Below, piece after piece: positions 6,795-16,507 of a DNA stretch of 64,000 nucleotides. The DNA lies in assembly GCA_008933765.1 (NCBI GenBank), contig WBUK01000006.1:62001-126000 (forward strand). The letters are read 5' to 3'. How positions within the stretch are numbered: position 1 is the first letter of the stretch; each line of letters opens with the position of its first letter. The translations under genes and the position numbers were made by a program. The notes beneath the pieces were generated by a model. The model was given only the letters and a program-made list of their open reading frames with translations, was not told where the DNA came from and did no database searches. This DNA comes from Ignavibacteriaceae bacterium (lineage in GTDB: Bacteria > Bacteroidota > Ignavibacteria > Ignavibacteriales > Ignavibacteriaceae).

Positions 6795-9206
6795 TTAATT
6801 ACCATCCGTTAAATCTCTGAATTCATCCGGAATTAAGTAGATCGGCATACCGTTGAATTGCAACTTAAATAAAATATCTTTTATCAAAGCCGACTCTTGC
6901 AGCGACGGAACTGTCGGCAACCCCAATAACGAAGAAAGATTAAAAAGCGGCTGTTCCGGGTATTCAACAATTTCATACTCAGTAACGCCGGCTTTTCCTG
7001 CGGCTAACCTTACAGCGTCGAAAAGCCCTCCGGGCAGATCAACCAAACCGTTAGTAAGCCCTTCACTTCCGGAAAAAACTCTGCCCTGCGCCACTTCTTC
7101 AATTTCCTCAACGGTTTTATGCCTTCCTTCAGCCACTTTTTGTTTGAAAGAGGTGTAAGCCTCTATAAAATAGGATTTAACTTTTTCCTGTTCGTCCTCC
7201 GTAAGGTTTCGTGAAGGCAGTGTAATGTTCAAAAGTGGGAGGGTTAACCCCGAAAACAGGTCGGCTCGTTCCCCTTTTTGCACCTTATCCACAGAAAGCC
7301 CGGTTAATTCTGAAAAGCCTTTGTCGTAAAACCATCCGCCAATAACTCCGATCGAACCGGTAATAGTGTTTGGTGCAGCGATAATTGTGTCGCCATACAT
7401 CGAAAGCCAATAGCCTCCGGAGCCTGCAACCAACCCTTGAGTTACGATAACAGGCTTGTTTTTCGCATATTTTTTCAATGCTTCGGCGATGTAGTCCGAC
7501 GCCATTGCATCGCCGCCGGGTGAATCCACACGAAGAACAATAGCTTTCACATCCTTTCTGCCGGCAGCATGAATAACATCGTTAATCAGTTTTCGTGCGG
7601 TTATCCCTTCGTCCATAGCACATTCTCCGATGGCATAAATAATTGCTATTTTATCGGGCGTGCCCCATCTGCGGTCGTCAGCTCTTTCAGGAGCTGATGA
7701 AGTGTTAAGAAGCGAAACGGAAACGGGCAGATCAACCATTTTGTTGAAAATTTTTGTGAGGTCATCATATCTCGCCAAGGTATCTGCCAACCCCAACGAA
7801 ATAGCATCCTGTGCGCTGACTATTACTTTTTCGTTAACTATTTTATCGAAAGAATCAGCGAGCCAACTTCTTGATTTAATAACATCGCTTTTTACCAAAG
7901 CGTAAAAATCATCCAACAGTTTTTGGCGTTGTTCTTTGTCGGCTTCACTTCCGGTTGTTCTTGCCAGAGTTTCGTAAGCTGATTTATACTTGAAATAGCG
8001 CCACTCTTCAACGCCAATTCCGAGTTTATCAAACATTCCTTTAAGATAGGTTTTTGTGGAAACATACCCCGGCAGGATAAGATTTGAAAGAGGGTCCAAA
8101 ACGATTTTATCGGCAACGGAAGCGAGGTGATAGAGATCGAAGCTGCCGCCGTCAAGATAAACGAGCACTTTTTTACCCTCTTTTTTCAGGTCATCTAAGC
8201 GCTCTCTGATTTCCCAAATCATTTCACGGTTTATGTTGCTGTTCGAAAGATTAACGATAATCCCTTTGTAGTTAGGGTCATTTTTCACATCGTTTATTGC
8301 TTCCACCGTGGTTAAAAGCGTGTTGGAGCCGTCGAAAAGTTTATATTTTTGGTACTTCATACCTCCGGCAAGTTTAGCGTAAGCCGCCTGCCCGGAAGAA
8401 AATGTTTTCAGAAGGTTTCTCTCTTCGCTGCCGAACCTTACGCCGTACATCCCCCGAGCCAATCCGCTGCTCTCTGAAATGCCGGTTTGCCCGAACACAG
8501 AAAATTTCCCAAGCCCGATTTCAAGCCCCACTGTCATGTTTTTGTTTTCAAAATATCTGAAAACACCTCTTAACCCTTCAATTGGTTCAATGGCGACACC
8601 CGCAGCCCAGCGATTTGGAAAGGGCGAGGTTTTATCGGTGTAGATATAATCGAAGAAGCCGGCAACGGTTTCGTTGCCTAAGGGTCTTACTGCCGCGGAA
8701 AATACATATTCCTGCTTTTCAGTGTTTTGAGGGAAGATACCAAGCGCCGAAAGCGATAAATATTTCCCCGGGCGCCAGAAAGCACCCACTTGCCAGTAGG
8801 AAGACTCTTTTCCGAAGTATTCAGCGTCACCATTCGACCGGGCGTAGCCGGCGCCAATTCCGAACGATCTGCTCCCTATGCCTACATTGTAAGCCAGGTC
8901 GGTAACTTTTTTGCCATTTTGCTCTGTGTTGCTCAGGTAAAAGCTGCCAAATTCAGAGGCGGATATGAACCCCCAGCGGGAATATGCAGGGTCGTTCAGC
9001 GGAGAAGAACCAAAAACAACAAGATCGTTGCCGGAAAAAGCGGATAAAAACGCCGGATTATCGTAACCATAAAGTGAATATCTCATCGCACCCGGGGAGG
9101 TCATGCCAATGTCGGTGCGTGTGAAAAAATCGCTGCCTATACCCTGCGGAAATGCAACAGTGAGTGAAAAAAGAAGAAAAAAGAAAATTTTTGCCGGATG
9201 TTTCAT
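6795..9206 (-). CDS. sppA: Signal peptide peptidase SppA with an added N-terminal domain
   Basis: SppA degrades cleaved signal peptides in the envelope using a Ser/Lys dyad. The 803-aa product has a signal peptide (residues 1-20), then about 245 residues rich in alternating aromatic/small beta-strand patterns (YNVGIGSRSFGIGAGYA, YLSLSALGIF, VGLEIGLGKFSVFG) that resemble an outer-membrane or porin-like beta domain. Two SppA repeats follow, at about 300-480 and 518-740. By alignment with the E. coli enzyme, Lys408 (YKSA) and Ser596 (GLVAGSGG) are the catalytic pair. Standard SppA is about 600 aa, so the extra domain is unusual. It is a single gene on its strand. Confidence 0.88.
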   Translation of the reverse strand: MKHPAKIFFFLLFSLTVAFPQGIGSDFFTRTDIGMTSPGAMRYSLYGYDNPAFLSAFSGNDLVVFGSSPLNDPAYSRWGFISASEFGSFYLSNTEQNGKKVTDLAYNVGIGSRSFGIGAGYARSNGDAEYFGKESSYWQVGAFWRPGKYLSLSALGIFPQNTEKQEYVFSAAVRPLGNETVAGFFDYIYTDKTSPFPNRWAAGVAIEPIEGLRGVFRYFENKNMTVGLEIGLGKFSVFGQTGISESSGLARGMYGVRFGSEERNLLKTFSSGQAAYAKLAGGMKYQKYKLFDGSNTLLTTVEAINDVKNDPNYKGIIVNLSNSNINREMIWEIRERLDDLKKEGKKVLVYLDGGSFDLYHLASVADKIVLDPLSNLILPGYVSTKTYLKGMFDKLGIGVEEWRYFKYKSAYETLARTTGSEADKEQRQKLLDDFYALVKSDVIKSRSWLADSFDKIVNEKVIVSAQDAISLGLADTLARYDDLTKIFNKMVDLPVSVSLLNTSSAPERADDRRWGTPDKIAIIYAIGECAMDEGITARKLINDVIHAAGRKDVKAIVLRVDSPGGDAMASDYIAEALKKYAKNKPVIVTQGLVAGSGGYWLSMYGDTIIAAPNTITGSIGVIGGWFYDKGFSELTGLSVDKVQKGERADLFSGLTLPLLNITLPSRNLTEDEQEKVKSYFIEAYTSFKQKVAEGRHKTVEEIEEVAQGRVFSGSEGLTNGLVDLPGGLFDAVRLAAGKAGVTEYEIVEYPEQPLFNLSSLLGLPTVPSLQESALIKDILFKLQFNGMPIYLIPDEFRDLTDGN

Positions 9207-9518
9207 TGGAAAACGCTCTCTTAAATTTAAATCAATATTTGGAAATTTAGTTTATGGCTGCTGTAAACTTGGTTTGAGACTTATGTTAAAAATAGTATTT
9301 TAGAAAAAGTAACGGATTAATTACCCCCAATCCGTTGCTTTGTAATTTTAGATTGATAAACTGTACTTGATATACTGCTCTGTAATTTAACATAAGCATT
9401 TTGTTATAAAACTAACTGTAAATTTGTTTGTAGTTTTTTGATACTACTTTGCAAATCGTTTAATTGAATCGTTTAAAATAGTGACAGATGATGTAGAATT
9501 AAAGGTATTTCAAAAAAG
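9207..9518. other. Gene-free intergenic region
   Basis: This 312-bp AT-rich gap lies between two leftward genes. No open frame, clear hairpin or repeat was recognised. The sppA promoter is expected at its left edge, but no good TAnnTTTG match was found. Confidence 0.5.
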
Positions 9519-10394
9519 CTAATTGGTTCTTACCGTAAAAAAGAGCACTACGGCAAGAATTGTTGAGCCTGCGGCGATAGCAATATTTGTGATACTTCCC
9601 CAGAAAGGTTCTTTTGGAATTTCTGACGATGTGAAAGGTAACCCCCTGTTTTCGAGTTGCGAAATATCAGAAAGCTTAACCGTATCGGCAACTTCAAACC
9701 GGAAGGATTTCGCGTTTAATGTGCTTTCAGGTGATGTGTTTTCGGGTGCCGTATGGTCAGGTGACACGCTACCGGGTGATGTACCATCAGATGAAGTGTT
9801 TTCAGGTGATGCGTTTTCGGGGTTGAAAACTAAAATTTCACCGGATAACTCAGCGGTTCTTTCCGAGTAATAGTCGCCCAGAAAACTTTTAGTAAAAGGG
9901 CTGCCGTAAGAAACGGCAGCATTCTTAACTAAAATCTTAACAGCCGAACCGCTTCCGTTTACCGATAAACCTTTTTCAATCAGGTTGTTTACAAGTGCAG
10001 GATGAAGCACCTTATAGTCACCGTAAAGTTCAAGTGCTATATTTTTCCCAAGGTTATTTTCCTTCAGATAGTCGGACGCAAAGCCCGCCACTTCAGCTGT
10101 CAGAGATTCAAAAACTTCTAAATTGCTAAGTGTCCTGCTTTCCTTTGGTTCGCCCACCTGCCCCTTCAAATTTGGCGTAAGCAGAAAAAAAAGAGCCACC
10201 AGCACTCGCGGAACGGCGGTTGATAAATTTGAGACCGATATCAATTGCGGAACGACTGTGGTTAAATTTGAAAACAATATCAACCGGGAAACAACCGGGA
10301 CTGATCTTGTAATCGATAATAATCGTTTAAAAGTAGATACTAATCCCATAACCGACATCAATCGTTTGACAACAAAGTCAGGGCGAAAAGGCAT
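9519..10394 (-). CDS. Hypothetical protein with C-terminal membrane anchor and SPENT-like repeats
   Basis: The family is not recognised. The 291-aa frame starts 5 bp after the htpX stop, so it is probably co-transcribed with the protease. The first 60 residues are repetitive (FSNLTT / VSNLST units) and lead into a hydrophobic run VLVALFFLLTP (about 65-73), so the true start may be further in, at a signal peptide. The middle (about 90-190) looks globular. Residues 192-224 are a low-complexity tract of five-residue units (SPENT, SPGSV, SPDHT, APENT, SPEST). Residues 267-287 form a transmembrane helix ending VRTN. The coding assignment is likely, the start uncertain. Confidence 0.6.
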   Translation of the reverse strand: MPFRPDFVVKRLMSVMGLVSTFKRLLSITRSVPVVSRLILFSNLTTVVPQLISVSNLSTAVPRVLVALFFLLTPNLKGQVGEPKESRTLSNLEVFESLTAEVAGFASDYLKENNLGKNIALELYGDYKVLHPALVNNLIEKGLSVNGSGSAVKILVKNAAVSYGSPFTKSFLGDYYSERTAELSGEILVFNPENASPENTSSDGTSPGSVSPDHTAPENTSPESTLNAKSFRFEVADTVKLSDISQLENRGLPFTSSEIPKEPFWGSITNIAIAAGSTILAVVLFFTVRTN

Positions 10395-10399
10395 GCTAA

Positions 10400-11245
10400 T
10401 CAGGCTCTTCCGGCGGCTATTTCGCGCAGCTTCGCAACTCTTTCGGCTGTCGGGGGGTGAGTTGAAAATAACTTCATCAAACCACCGCCGCGGAGCGGGT
10501 TAACGATAAACATATGCGCTGTTGCGGGGCCCGCATGCTCAACAGGTTGTTTCATATTGCCGGATTCTAACTTCAGAAGTGCAGATGCCAAACCTTCGGG
10601 GTTGCCCGACATATGTGCGCCTGTTGCGTCGGCGCTAAACTCGCGTGAGCGCGAAATAGCCAACTGCAGAAGCGTAGCCGCAAGCGGTGCAACAATTATC
10701 AAAACGAGCGAACTCAGCAGCCTGCCGTCCCGATCGTCTCTTCCGCCAAAAATCATAGCCCACTGCGCCATATTAGCGAGCATGGTAATAACGCCCGCAA
10801 AAGTTGCAGCAACAGAACCGATTAGAATATCGCGGTTTTTAATGTGCGAAAGTTCGTGCGCTATCACACCTTCAAGCTCCTGGTTGTTAAGCAAGCGGGT
10901 TATCCCGGAAGTTACAACCACAGCCGAGTGAGCGGGGTTTCTTCCCGTTGCAAACGCATTCGGCGTGTTATCATCCACTACATAGAGCCTCGGCATCGGC
11001 AGTTGAGCACGCTGCACAAGGTTTTCGGTCATATCATACAGAAATGGTGCATCCTCGCGCTTTATTTCACGAGCGCGGTACATGGTAAGTACTATTTTAT
11101 CAGAGAACCAGTAACTTCCGAAGTTCATCGCAACAGCTATTACAAAGGCGATTATCATACCGCTCTGCCCGCCGATAAGGTTTCCTGCGATAACTACAAG
11201 CACCGTAAGTAACGACATAAAAAAGACTGTTTTCAGCCAGTTCAT
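10400..11245 (-). CDS. htpX: Zinc metalloprotease HtpX
   Basis: HtpX is an inner-membrane M48 protease that clears misfolded membrane proteins alongside FtsH. The 281-aa product has two N-terminal membrane helices (residues about 5-45), the zinc motif [10 protein letters not shown] in its middle, two further helices, and a glutamate ligand in the [10 protein letters not shown] segment. The C-terminal [17 protein letters not shown] motif is typical of the family. GAGG lies about 6 bp before the ATG. It leads a probable two-gene unit with the hypothetical membrane protein at 9519-10394. Confidence 0.95.
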   Translation of the reverse strand: MNWLKTVFFMSLLTVLVVIAGNLIGGQSGMIIAFVIAVAMNFGSYWFSDKIVLTMYRAREIKREDAPFLYDMTENLVQRAQLPMPRLYVVDDNTPNAFATGRNPAHSAVVVTSGITRLLNNQELEGVIAHELSHIKNRDILIGSVAATFAGVITMLANMAQWAMIFGGRDDRDGRLLSSLVLIIVAPLAATLLQLAISRSREFSADATGAHMSGNPEGLASALLKLESGNMKQPVEHAGPATAHMFIVNPLRGGGLMKLFSTHPPTAERVAKLREIAAGRA

Positions 11246-11672
11246 TTATTTCCTCTTTTTTGTAAAACCTTTTTTTGATCAAAAATAAATTCACGAACTT
11301 TAAATATAACAAATATAACAGTTTGTTAATTTATTTCCACTTTTGACCGTTAAAACAGACTGTTAAAAACCCCCAACGGGTTTATCCGCCGGGGGCACAT
11401 AAAACATCTGCTTCATCCTTTAGACGGTCAAAAAGCTATTCGGTTTAAAAACACTTTCAACAGGTGTAAGCAAGTAATGACATCTAACCGGAGGTTCCCG
11501 CACCTCAAATTTTTTCACAGATAGCACTGTAAACAAGTGAAAGTTAATAATAACTTCTAACTGCAATTAACTACTACAAATAGAGCGAAAAGTTACCTCC
11601 AACCGGTTAAGTTACTAAGCAACAGGCAGTAAAAAAACGCCACGAATGGCATAGAACAGCTACCAACTACAG
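11246..11672. other. Intergenic region between htpX and the M1 peptidase
   Basis: This 427-bp gap has no gene. It holds the terminator at 11365-11396 and several copies of the word AACTTC/TAACT. The short open frame 11100-11312 overlaps htpX and is not credible. Confidence 0.5.
11365..11396 (-). terminator. Terminator of the M1 peptidase gene
   Basis: On the minus strand a ten-pair stem, CCCCCGGCGG with CCGTTGGGGG (two G-U pairs), closes a short ATAAAC loop and is followed by TTTTTAAC. Confidence 0.8.
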
Positions 11673-13682
11673 CTATTTAAGCAGAACCATCTTTTGGGTT
11701 AAAACTTTTCCTTCCGCATTCAGCACGGCAAAATAAACGCCGCTTGGCAAGCCCGCTGCGTTAAAAGAAAGCTTATGCTCGCCGGCAGGCATCAATTCAT
11801 TAGCCAAAACCGACACTTCTTCGCCCGTTGAATTAAATACCGAAAGTTTAACCGCACCGCTTTGCGGCAAATTAAAACGAATTACAGTTTCCGGGTTGAA
11901 AGGGTTCGGCATATTCGGGAATAAACGGATATCCTTTGGCAACAAATCTTCATCTTCAACAGAAACAACCGTTGAGCCTTGTTTCAGCAATATTTTGGTG
12001 TTGGGGTCAAACCGAAGTGAAACCGGCTGCTTTGTGAAATTGAAACTGAAAACCTGGTTGTTTTCGTCGTTAAAAACGGAAACCAAAGTATCTGATGCGT
12101 CAGAAAAGTTAATTTTTAGTTCCAGCGGCATTTTGAAAAAACCGGTGTTTGTTTGGGTTTGTTTTGCCGTGAAATCAACCGTCCACTCACCCGGCTGTGC
12201 TGATCTGATCGAATAGGTATTCGCATAAACCGGGTGATTTGGCTGGTAGAGCCACTGCTCGAAAAACCAGTGAAGGTCCTGCCCGTAAGCTTCACTCATT
12301 TTATCGATAAATTCAGGGATTGAACATGTTTTATAGCGAAATCTTGGGTCAGAAGTATAAGACCTAATAGCGTTAAAGAACTCGTCGGAACCCATCATAT
12401 AGCGCGCCATGGCGAGCACACACCCGCCTTTTGAATAAGTAATTGCTGTATTGAACAAAGTGTTCGTGCCCGGAGTTACAACTGCCCACTCAGGGTTATA
12501 AATGGGCCAGCCCGGGTTGAAAGAAAGGTAGTAATCAGCCTCGTCTTGAATAGTCGAGTTAAAATAGGAGATGTCACCTCCCATTTTTATTTCTTCCCAT
12601 AGAGCTTCGGAAAAATCGGCAAATCCTTCATTCAGGAAGATATCTGCCCAGGTAGTCGGCGAAATCATATCACCAAACCACTGGTGGGCAAATTCGTGAG
12701 CCAACAAATACCCCGCCCAACAATTTGTGCAAAGGGTTGTGAGCGTTTGGTTTTCCATCCCGCCCCATGCGAACTGCGAGTTCAGGGTAGCGAAGCCGTG
12801 TTTTTCAAAAGGATATGAGCCAAACTTAGCAGTAAACCCTTCCATTTGTTGGGTAACAGTTTCCACTAAACTTTGAGAGAGGTTTTCGTTAGGGTTAGCA
12901 TACAGCCTTACCGGGATAGTGTCGTGTGTTACGGGGTCAATCCAGTCAAACATTTTAAGTTGATAATTCACCCTACCTGCGATAACAAAAAGGTAGGTTG
13001 CAACGGGGTCGCGGCTCACCCAGTGATAGAAAATTTCCTGCCCGGTATTGGTTGAATCGACCAAAGTACCAATCGAGCCAAGTTTCACATTCACGGGTGT
13101 TCTTGCTTTCACCTCAAAAGTGGCTTTATCGGCGGGTTTATCGCGGCACGGGTACCAGTGCCTTGCACCTTCGGGTTCGCAATCGGAGAAAACGGTTCCG
13201 CCTGAGACATAAAAACCTTTATCCGAAACATTTTTGTGCATGTAATAAATCAACACTTCCGCTGTATCACCCGGGTTGTATGTACGATCAAGAGTAATCT
13301 TCAACACATTCGAATTATGTGTGAAAGAAGTGCCGGCAAGCTTAACCGAATCAATCTGAAGTGAAGCGTTTTGCGCATCTAAGTTGATCGAATTAATAAC
13401 TGAATCGGCAACGAATGTGATTTTAAGGTTACCGTTGAAGTTCTTCGGATATGGTGAAACGAAATTGTTGTAAATATCGATATCCATGCTGTAATGCAGA
13501 ATATCAAACGGGAACTGCACGGATTCGGTCTGTTCGCCGTGGCTTTGGCTTGTGAAAGTCATCGCCTGTTTCTTTGCTGAGCAATACTCTTTTCCCGATT
13601 TAAATTGTGTGTTACCGGGAAATTGTGCATTAGCGGAAAAAACCATCAGTATTGCGGTTGCAAGCAGTAAAAAAGATTTCAT
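11673..13682 (-). CDS. Secreted M1-family aminopeptidase with T9SS sorting domain
   Basis: This is a zinc aminopeptidase expected to remove N-terminal residues from peptides outside the cell. The 669-aa product has a signal peptide (residues 1-20) and an N-terminal beta domain. The exopeptidase motif GGMEN is at 307-311, and the zinc site is HEFAHQWFGD (H329, E330, H333) plus E352 in NEGFADF. From about residue 585 it ends in a T9SS type A sorting domain with PNMPNPFNPETVIRFNLP and a final KMVLLK, so it should cross the outer membrane by type IX secretion and be trimmed. It is a single gene with its own terminator. Confidence 0.93.
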   Translation of the reverse strand: MKSFLLLATAILMVFSANAQFPGNTQFKSGKEYCSAKKQAMTFTSQSHGEQTESVQFPFDILHYSMDIDIYNNFVSPYPKNFNGNLKITFVADSVINSINLDAQNASLQIDSVKLAGTSFTHNSNVLKITLDRTYNPGDTAEVLIYYMHKNVSDKGFYVSGGTVFSDCEPEGARHWYPCRDKPADKATFEVKARTPVNVKLGSIGTLVDSTNTGQEIFYHWVSRDPVATYLFVIAGRVNYQLKMFDWIDPVTHDTIPVRLYANPNENLSQSLVETVTQQMEGFTAKFGSYPFEKHGFATLNSQFAWGGMENQTLTTLCTNCWAGYLLAHEFAHQWFGDMISPTTWADIFLNEGFADFSEALWEEIKMGGDISYFNSTIQDEADYYLSFNPGWPIYNPEWAVVTPGTNTLFNTAITYSKGGCVLAMARYMMGSDEFFNAIRSYTSDPRFRYKTCSIPEFIDKMSEAYGQDLHWFFEQWLYQPNHPVYANTYSIRSAQPGEWTVDFTAKQTQTNTGFFKMPLELKINFSDASDTLVSVFNDENNQVFSFNFTKQPVSLRFDPNTKILLKQGSTVVSVEDEDLLPKDIRLFPNMPNPFNPETVIRFNLPQSGAVKLSVFNSTGEEVSVLANELMPAGEHKLSFNAAGLPSGVYFAVLNAEGKVLTQKMVLLK

Positions 13683-13753
13683 TTTAGTTAAATTTTAGTT
13701 GTTAAATAGTGCTGTTATTTATCCCATGAGTTTTTTAGTAACTCACTGTATCC

Positions 13754-15253
13754 CTACTGTTTCCCTGCTTTTTCTTTATCTTCAAAAATGTAAGAGAGAA
13801 TTTTTCTTCCTCTGTCCGAGGCAACAATTATGATTTCGGGGTTTATGTAAATGTTGTTCAGATACTGAAGTTTAAGTATATCGCCATCCCGGAACTCCGG
13901 GATCACACCGCCGAAGAAAAACCCAAATTCCCGAAACTTATGTGTCAGCATCATTGTGCCGGGGTCAGACAAGGGCAATTCTAAGAAAATAGTGTCCGTT
14001 TTCTTAAAACAGAGTTCTTTCACACTTTGCCTTATCAGTGTCAGAATATCTTCGCCAAATTTACTGACTCTAATAACGGCGAAGTTAAAATCGGGTTTAA
14101 ATGCGGTTTCAATCACTGATTCACCGGTTAAATCGAACAAGTTTCTGTAATTTTTCAGAGTGACAATTTTTCGTCTAATTCCACTTGTTTGGTAGATATC
14201 AGAGATTATATCAGTGTAAATTTCCGGTAAATAAACCGTTCTTTCCGGCTCTTCACCAATTTTAAGATAAAAAAGCATCACAGCCTGCCGTTGTGGCAAC
14301 CCATCTTCATTGATTTTTTTGAACTGAATATGGGAGTCAGCAAAAGCGACTAAGCACCCGATTTCTTTCGCACCGAGAGTGATGTTCCCTTTCTGTGTAT
14401 ATGGGTGTATTGTAACACTTTCGCTGTAAATTCCGTAAAGCCCAATTTTCTTCCCATGTTCAAGTGCATATTCTTTCATTCTTTTAAAAAGGCTGTGCCC
14501 TCTGTACCTCGGGTCAACTATTGCCATCCCCGAGTCGGCAACCATTGCACCGGGAGAATCAAAAAAGAGCCCTAAGTGCCCAATCAGAACCCCGGCGGAG
14601 TTAAAGACAATCACCGCTTTCAGGTAGCCAAACTCGAGCTGTTCAATCAATTTATCGGGAAGGTACGCCAAACCTAAGTAAGTGTAACCGTAAACTCGGT
14701 AAGTAAGCCGCGCAAGGTCGGTGGCGTATTTAGGCTCCATCATCTGAAAGTGCAGTTCTTCATCCGGTTGAGCAAGCGGCTGTTCCTCCGGTTCGGGAAG
14801 CGAGTTTAAGAACTCGGTAAGGTTCGCTTGCGGCACATTTTTAACGATTTCGATCCGCTTTCCCTCTTTCCCAAGGTTAACAAAGTGAAACTCGTCGGCT
14901 AAATGTTTAATAATTAAAATTCCCAGAGAAGAGCTTTCACTTTTTTCCAACAGCTCTTCACTAACCGGCAATCCTTTATCTTCGAAACTGAAGAGAAGTT
15001 TGCCCGGCCGGTAGTTCACTCTGAACGAAATTTCTCCGTACTCATCGGGGTCAAAAGAGTTTTCTATCTCACTAACGAAGGCTTCTTCAACTAACAATTC
15101 AATATTCTGAAGCTCAGTACCCTCGAAACCGAACCAGTCGGAAATTGAAGTGGCAAGATTTTGAATTATCGGCAGGTATGTAAGATTAGCAGGAACTGTT
15201 AAAGAAGCAAGTGAACCGCGGGAGATAATTTTTTTATCTGTTAGTTTTTGCAC
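13754..15253 (-). CDS. Anti-sigma-type ATPase / GNAT acetyltransferase fusion
   Basis: This 499-aa cytoplasmic protein joins two domains. Residues about 15-140 form an RsbW-like HATPase: the N-box region IELLVEEAFVSEIENSF (51-67), the G1 motif FEDKG (90-94), and a glycine turn SSLGILIIKHLAD. The usual N-box asparagine appears replaced by serine. Residues about 168-330 form a GNAT fold with the acetyl-CoA loop DPRYRGHSLFKRM (247-259), and the remaining 170 residues are probably a second degenerate acetyltransferase half. The start codon is GTG. The pairing suggests a partner-switch regulator with acylation activity; the substrate is unknown. Confidence 0.75.
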   Translation of the reverse strand: MQKLTDKKIISRGSLASLTVPANLTYLPIIQNLATSISDWFGFEGTELQNIELLVEEAFVSEIENSFDPDEYGEISFRVNYRPGKLLFSFEDKGLPVSEELLEKSESSSLGILIIKHLADEFHFVNLGKEGKRIEIVKNVPQANLTEFLNSLPEPEEQPLAQPDEELHFQMMEPKYATDLARLTYRVYGYTYLGLAYLPDKLIEQLEFGYLKAVIVFNSAGVLIGHLGLFFDSPGAMVADSGMAIVDPRYRGHSLFKRMKEYALEHGKKIGLYGIYSESVTIHPYTQKGNITLGAKEIGCLVAFADSHIQFKKINEDGLPQRQAVMLFYLKIGEEPERTVYLPEIYTDIISDIYQTSGIRRKIVTLKNYRNLFDLTGESVIETAFKPDFNFAVIRVSKFGEDILTLIRQSVKELCFKKTDTIFLELPLSDPGTMMLTHKFREFGFFFGGVIPEFRDGDILKLQYLNNIYINPEIIIVASDRGRKILSYIFEDKEKAGKQ

Positions 15254-15315
15254 GGTGGTTTAACCAATTGTGAAAATTTTATAACCAAAATAACTTATTC
15301 ACAGGCCGCTTGAGT

Positions 15316-15534
15316 TTAGCGGGTCATAAAGTCAAATTTTCTTGAGGCATGAAGTTCGTCATATTTTTCAAGGGCAGTATCTGCCCGATCGAACTTTAAT
15401 ATCACTCGTTTGTAACAAAACTTAAAAAAATAAAACGATTCTATTACACCGAATGTTTTGTCGAGATACTGAACAACTTTTAATGAGTAACGAGGGAACC
15501 GAATCCCTTTTACTACCGAGAATGTTTCTTTCAT
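15316..15534 (-). CDS. Possible small protein (72 aa)
   Basis: The frame opens MKETFSVVKGIRFPRYSLK and gives a basic 72-residue product with an aromatic middle (FGVIESFYFFKFCYKR). AGGT lies very close to the ATG. Nothing is recognisable and codon evidence is weak, but the composition is less biased than in typical shadow frames and no other gene covers the strand. It could be leader sequence of the fusion gene upstream. Confidence 0.3.
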   Translation of the reverse strand: MKETFSVVKGIRFPRYSLKVVQYLDKTFGVIESFYFFKFCYKRVILKFDRADTALEKYDELHASRKFDFMTR

Positions 15535-15764
15535 ATACCTGCGAAAAAAGAAGAAAATGTTGAGTTAAAATAACAGTTTTTGATAAAATTACAATCCGCA
15601 GCAATAATAAAATAACAATAATTTCCGGGAAAAACGAATCAGTAGCTTTTGAAAATCGCGGCGGAAAACAGCCTTAATTTAATAATATAAAATATTAATA
15701 AACCCGAAACGAAAATATTTATTAAAAAAAATGTGAAAAATCAAAGATTTTTTTGCCCAACCTA

Positions 15765-15795
15765 TTGATTTTAAACTTTTTTCTTTTTAATTTTG
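15765..15795 (+). promoter_or_regulatory. Bacteroidota-type promoter of a long-leader transcript
   Basis: TTG (15765-15767), 20 bp, then TAATTTTG (15788-15795) match the -33/-7 consensus with the same spacing as the rpmH promoter. The predicted start is near 15802, some 390 bp before the first credible ORF, at 16196. Confidence 0.6.
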
Positions 15796-16195
15796 CGTTG
15801 GGTTAAGGTGAGGTTTAGTTAACCCTTGTTAGAGAACCAAAATTGGAGGTTAATTCTTTTAGATTAATTCCCGCTATGGATGCGGAAACAGGTTTTACGG
15901 TTGCGGTTGGTGTGGTGAGGGAAAAAGCACACCTTTCGATTTATACTACAAATATTTCAAAAATACCATTTCCTTTCTGTAGCTTATCCTCACGCTTGAT
16001 CTAATCTGAAGAAAAGCTGATTAAATCAACAAATTACTTTTATATCGAACAAAATAACCGTGCCCGGTTAAACGCATCAGTGTGCGCTGTTATGATGGTG
16101 GCGCCTAATTACGATGCTGTTCAGCCATGAGTTATGCTTAGAATTTAAATATATAACCCAATTAACAATAATTTCACATATTATTTGGAGTTGCC
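15796..16195 (+). other. Long structured leader or non-coding RNA region
   Basis: This stretch lies between a good promoter and the 53-aa gene. Hairpins include CCGC/GCGG around 15871-15885 and GGTGTG/CACACC (15909-15914 with 15928-15933); a GC-rich GCGC/GGCGCC segment lies near 16085-16115. No known riboswitch or housekeeping RNA signature (tmRNA, RNase P, SRP, TPP, cobalamin) was recognised. A 42-codon frame from 15876 lacks a ribosome site. Confidence 0.4.
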
Positions 16196-16357
16196 ATGTC
16201 TCATCGTGCCCTTAGGTCAGAAAACAGATCTCCGGCGAAGAATTTCCTGTGGTCTGCTATGCTCGTGGCGGTATATACACCAGTTGCACTGTTGCTTGTT
16301 CTGTTCTCACCCTTTCATTTTTTAAGACTGATGAGTGAAAAGTTTTTGATGAGATAA
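16196..16357 (+). CDS. Small single-helix membrane protein (53 aa)
   Basis: This short gene opens with ATG after TTGGAG at good spacing and ends TAA at 16355-16357. The product starts with a basic soluble head (MSHRALRSENRSPAKNF), then one hydrophobic helix of about 26 residues (LWSAMLVAVYTPVALLLVLF), then a short basic tail ending FLMR. By the positive-inside rule either end could be cytoplasmic. It resembles no family I can name. Its unit has a strong promoter and a very strong terminator, which argues that the transcript matters. It may be a membrane microprotein or part of a dual-function RNA. Confidence 0.6.
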   Translation: MSHRALRSENRSPAKNFLWSAMLVAVYTPVALLLVLFSPFHFLRLMSEKFLMR

Positions 16358-16507
16358 TTGGTCAGAAGGCACAAAAAGTTTCAAAGGTTGGTGAAATAAC
16401 GGTTTTCTCTTTTTAGCCGGGTTCGGTTAGTGAAGACAGTTAACAATTCGAGGTGAGGAACCTGCAACGAGTTCTCTAAAAGAGTGAAACCTTCACCTAC
16501 CAAACCT

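Noticed and set aside
15876..16004. 42-codon leader ORF upstream of the microprotein
   Set aside because: No ribosome site at proper spacing; the nearest GGAGG lies too far upstream.
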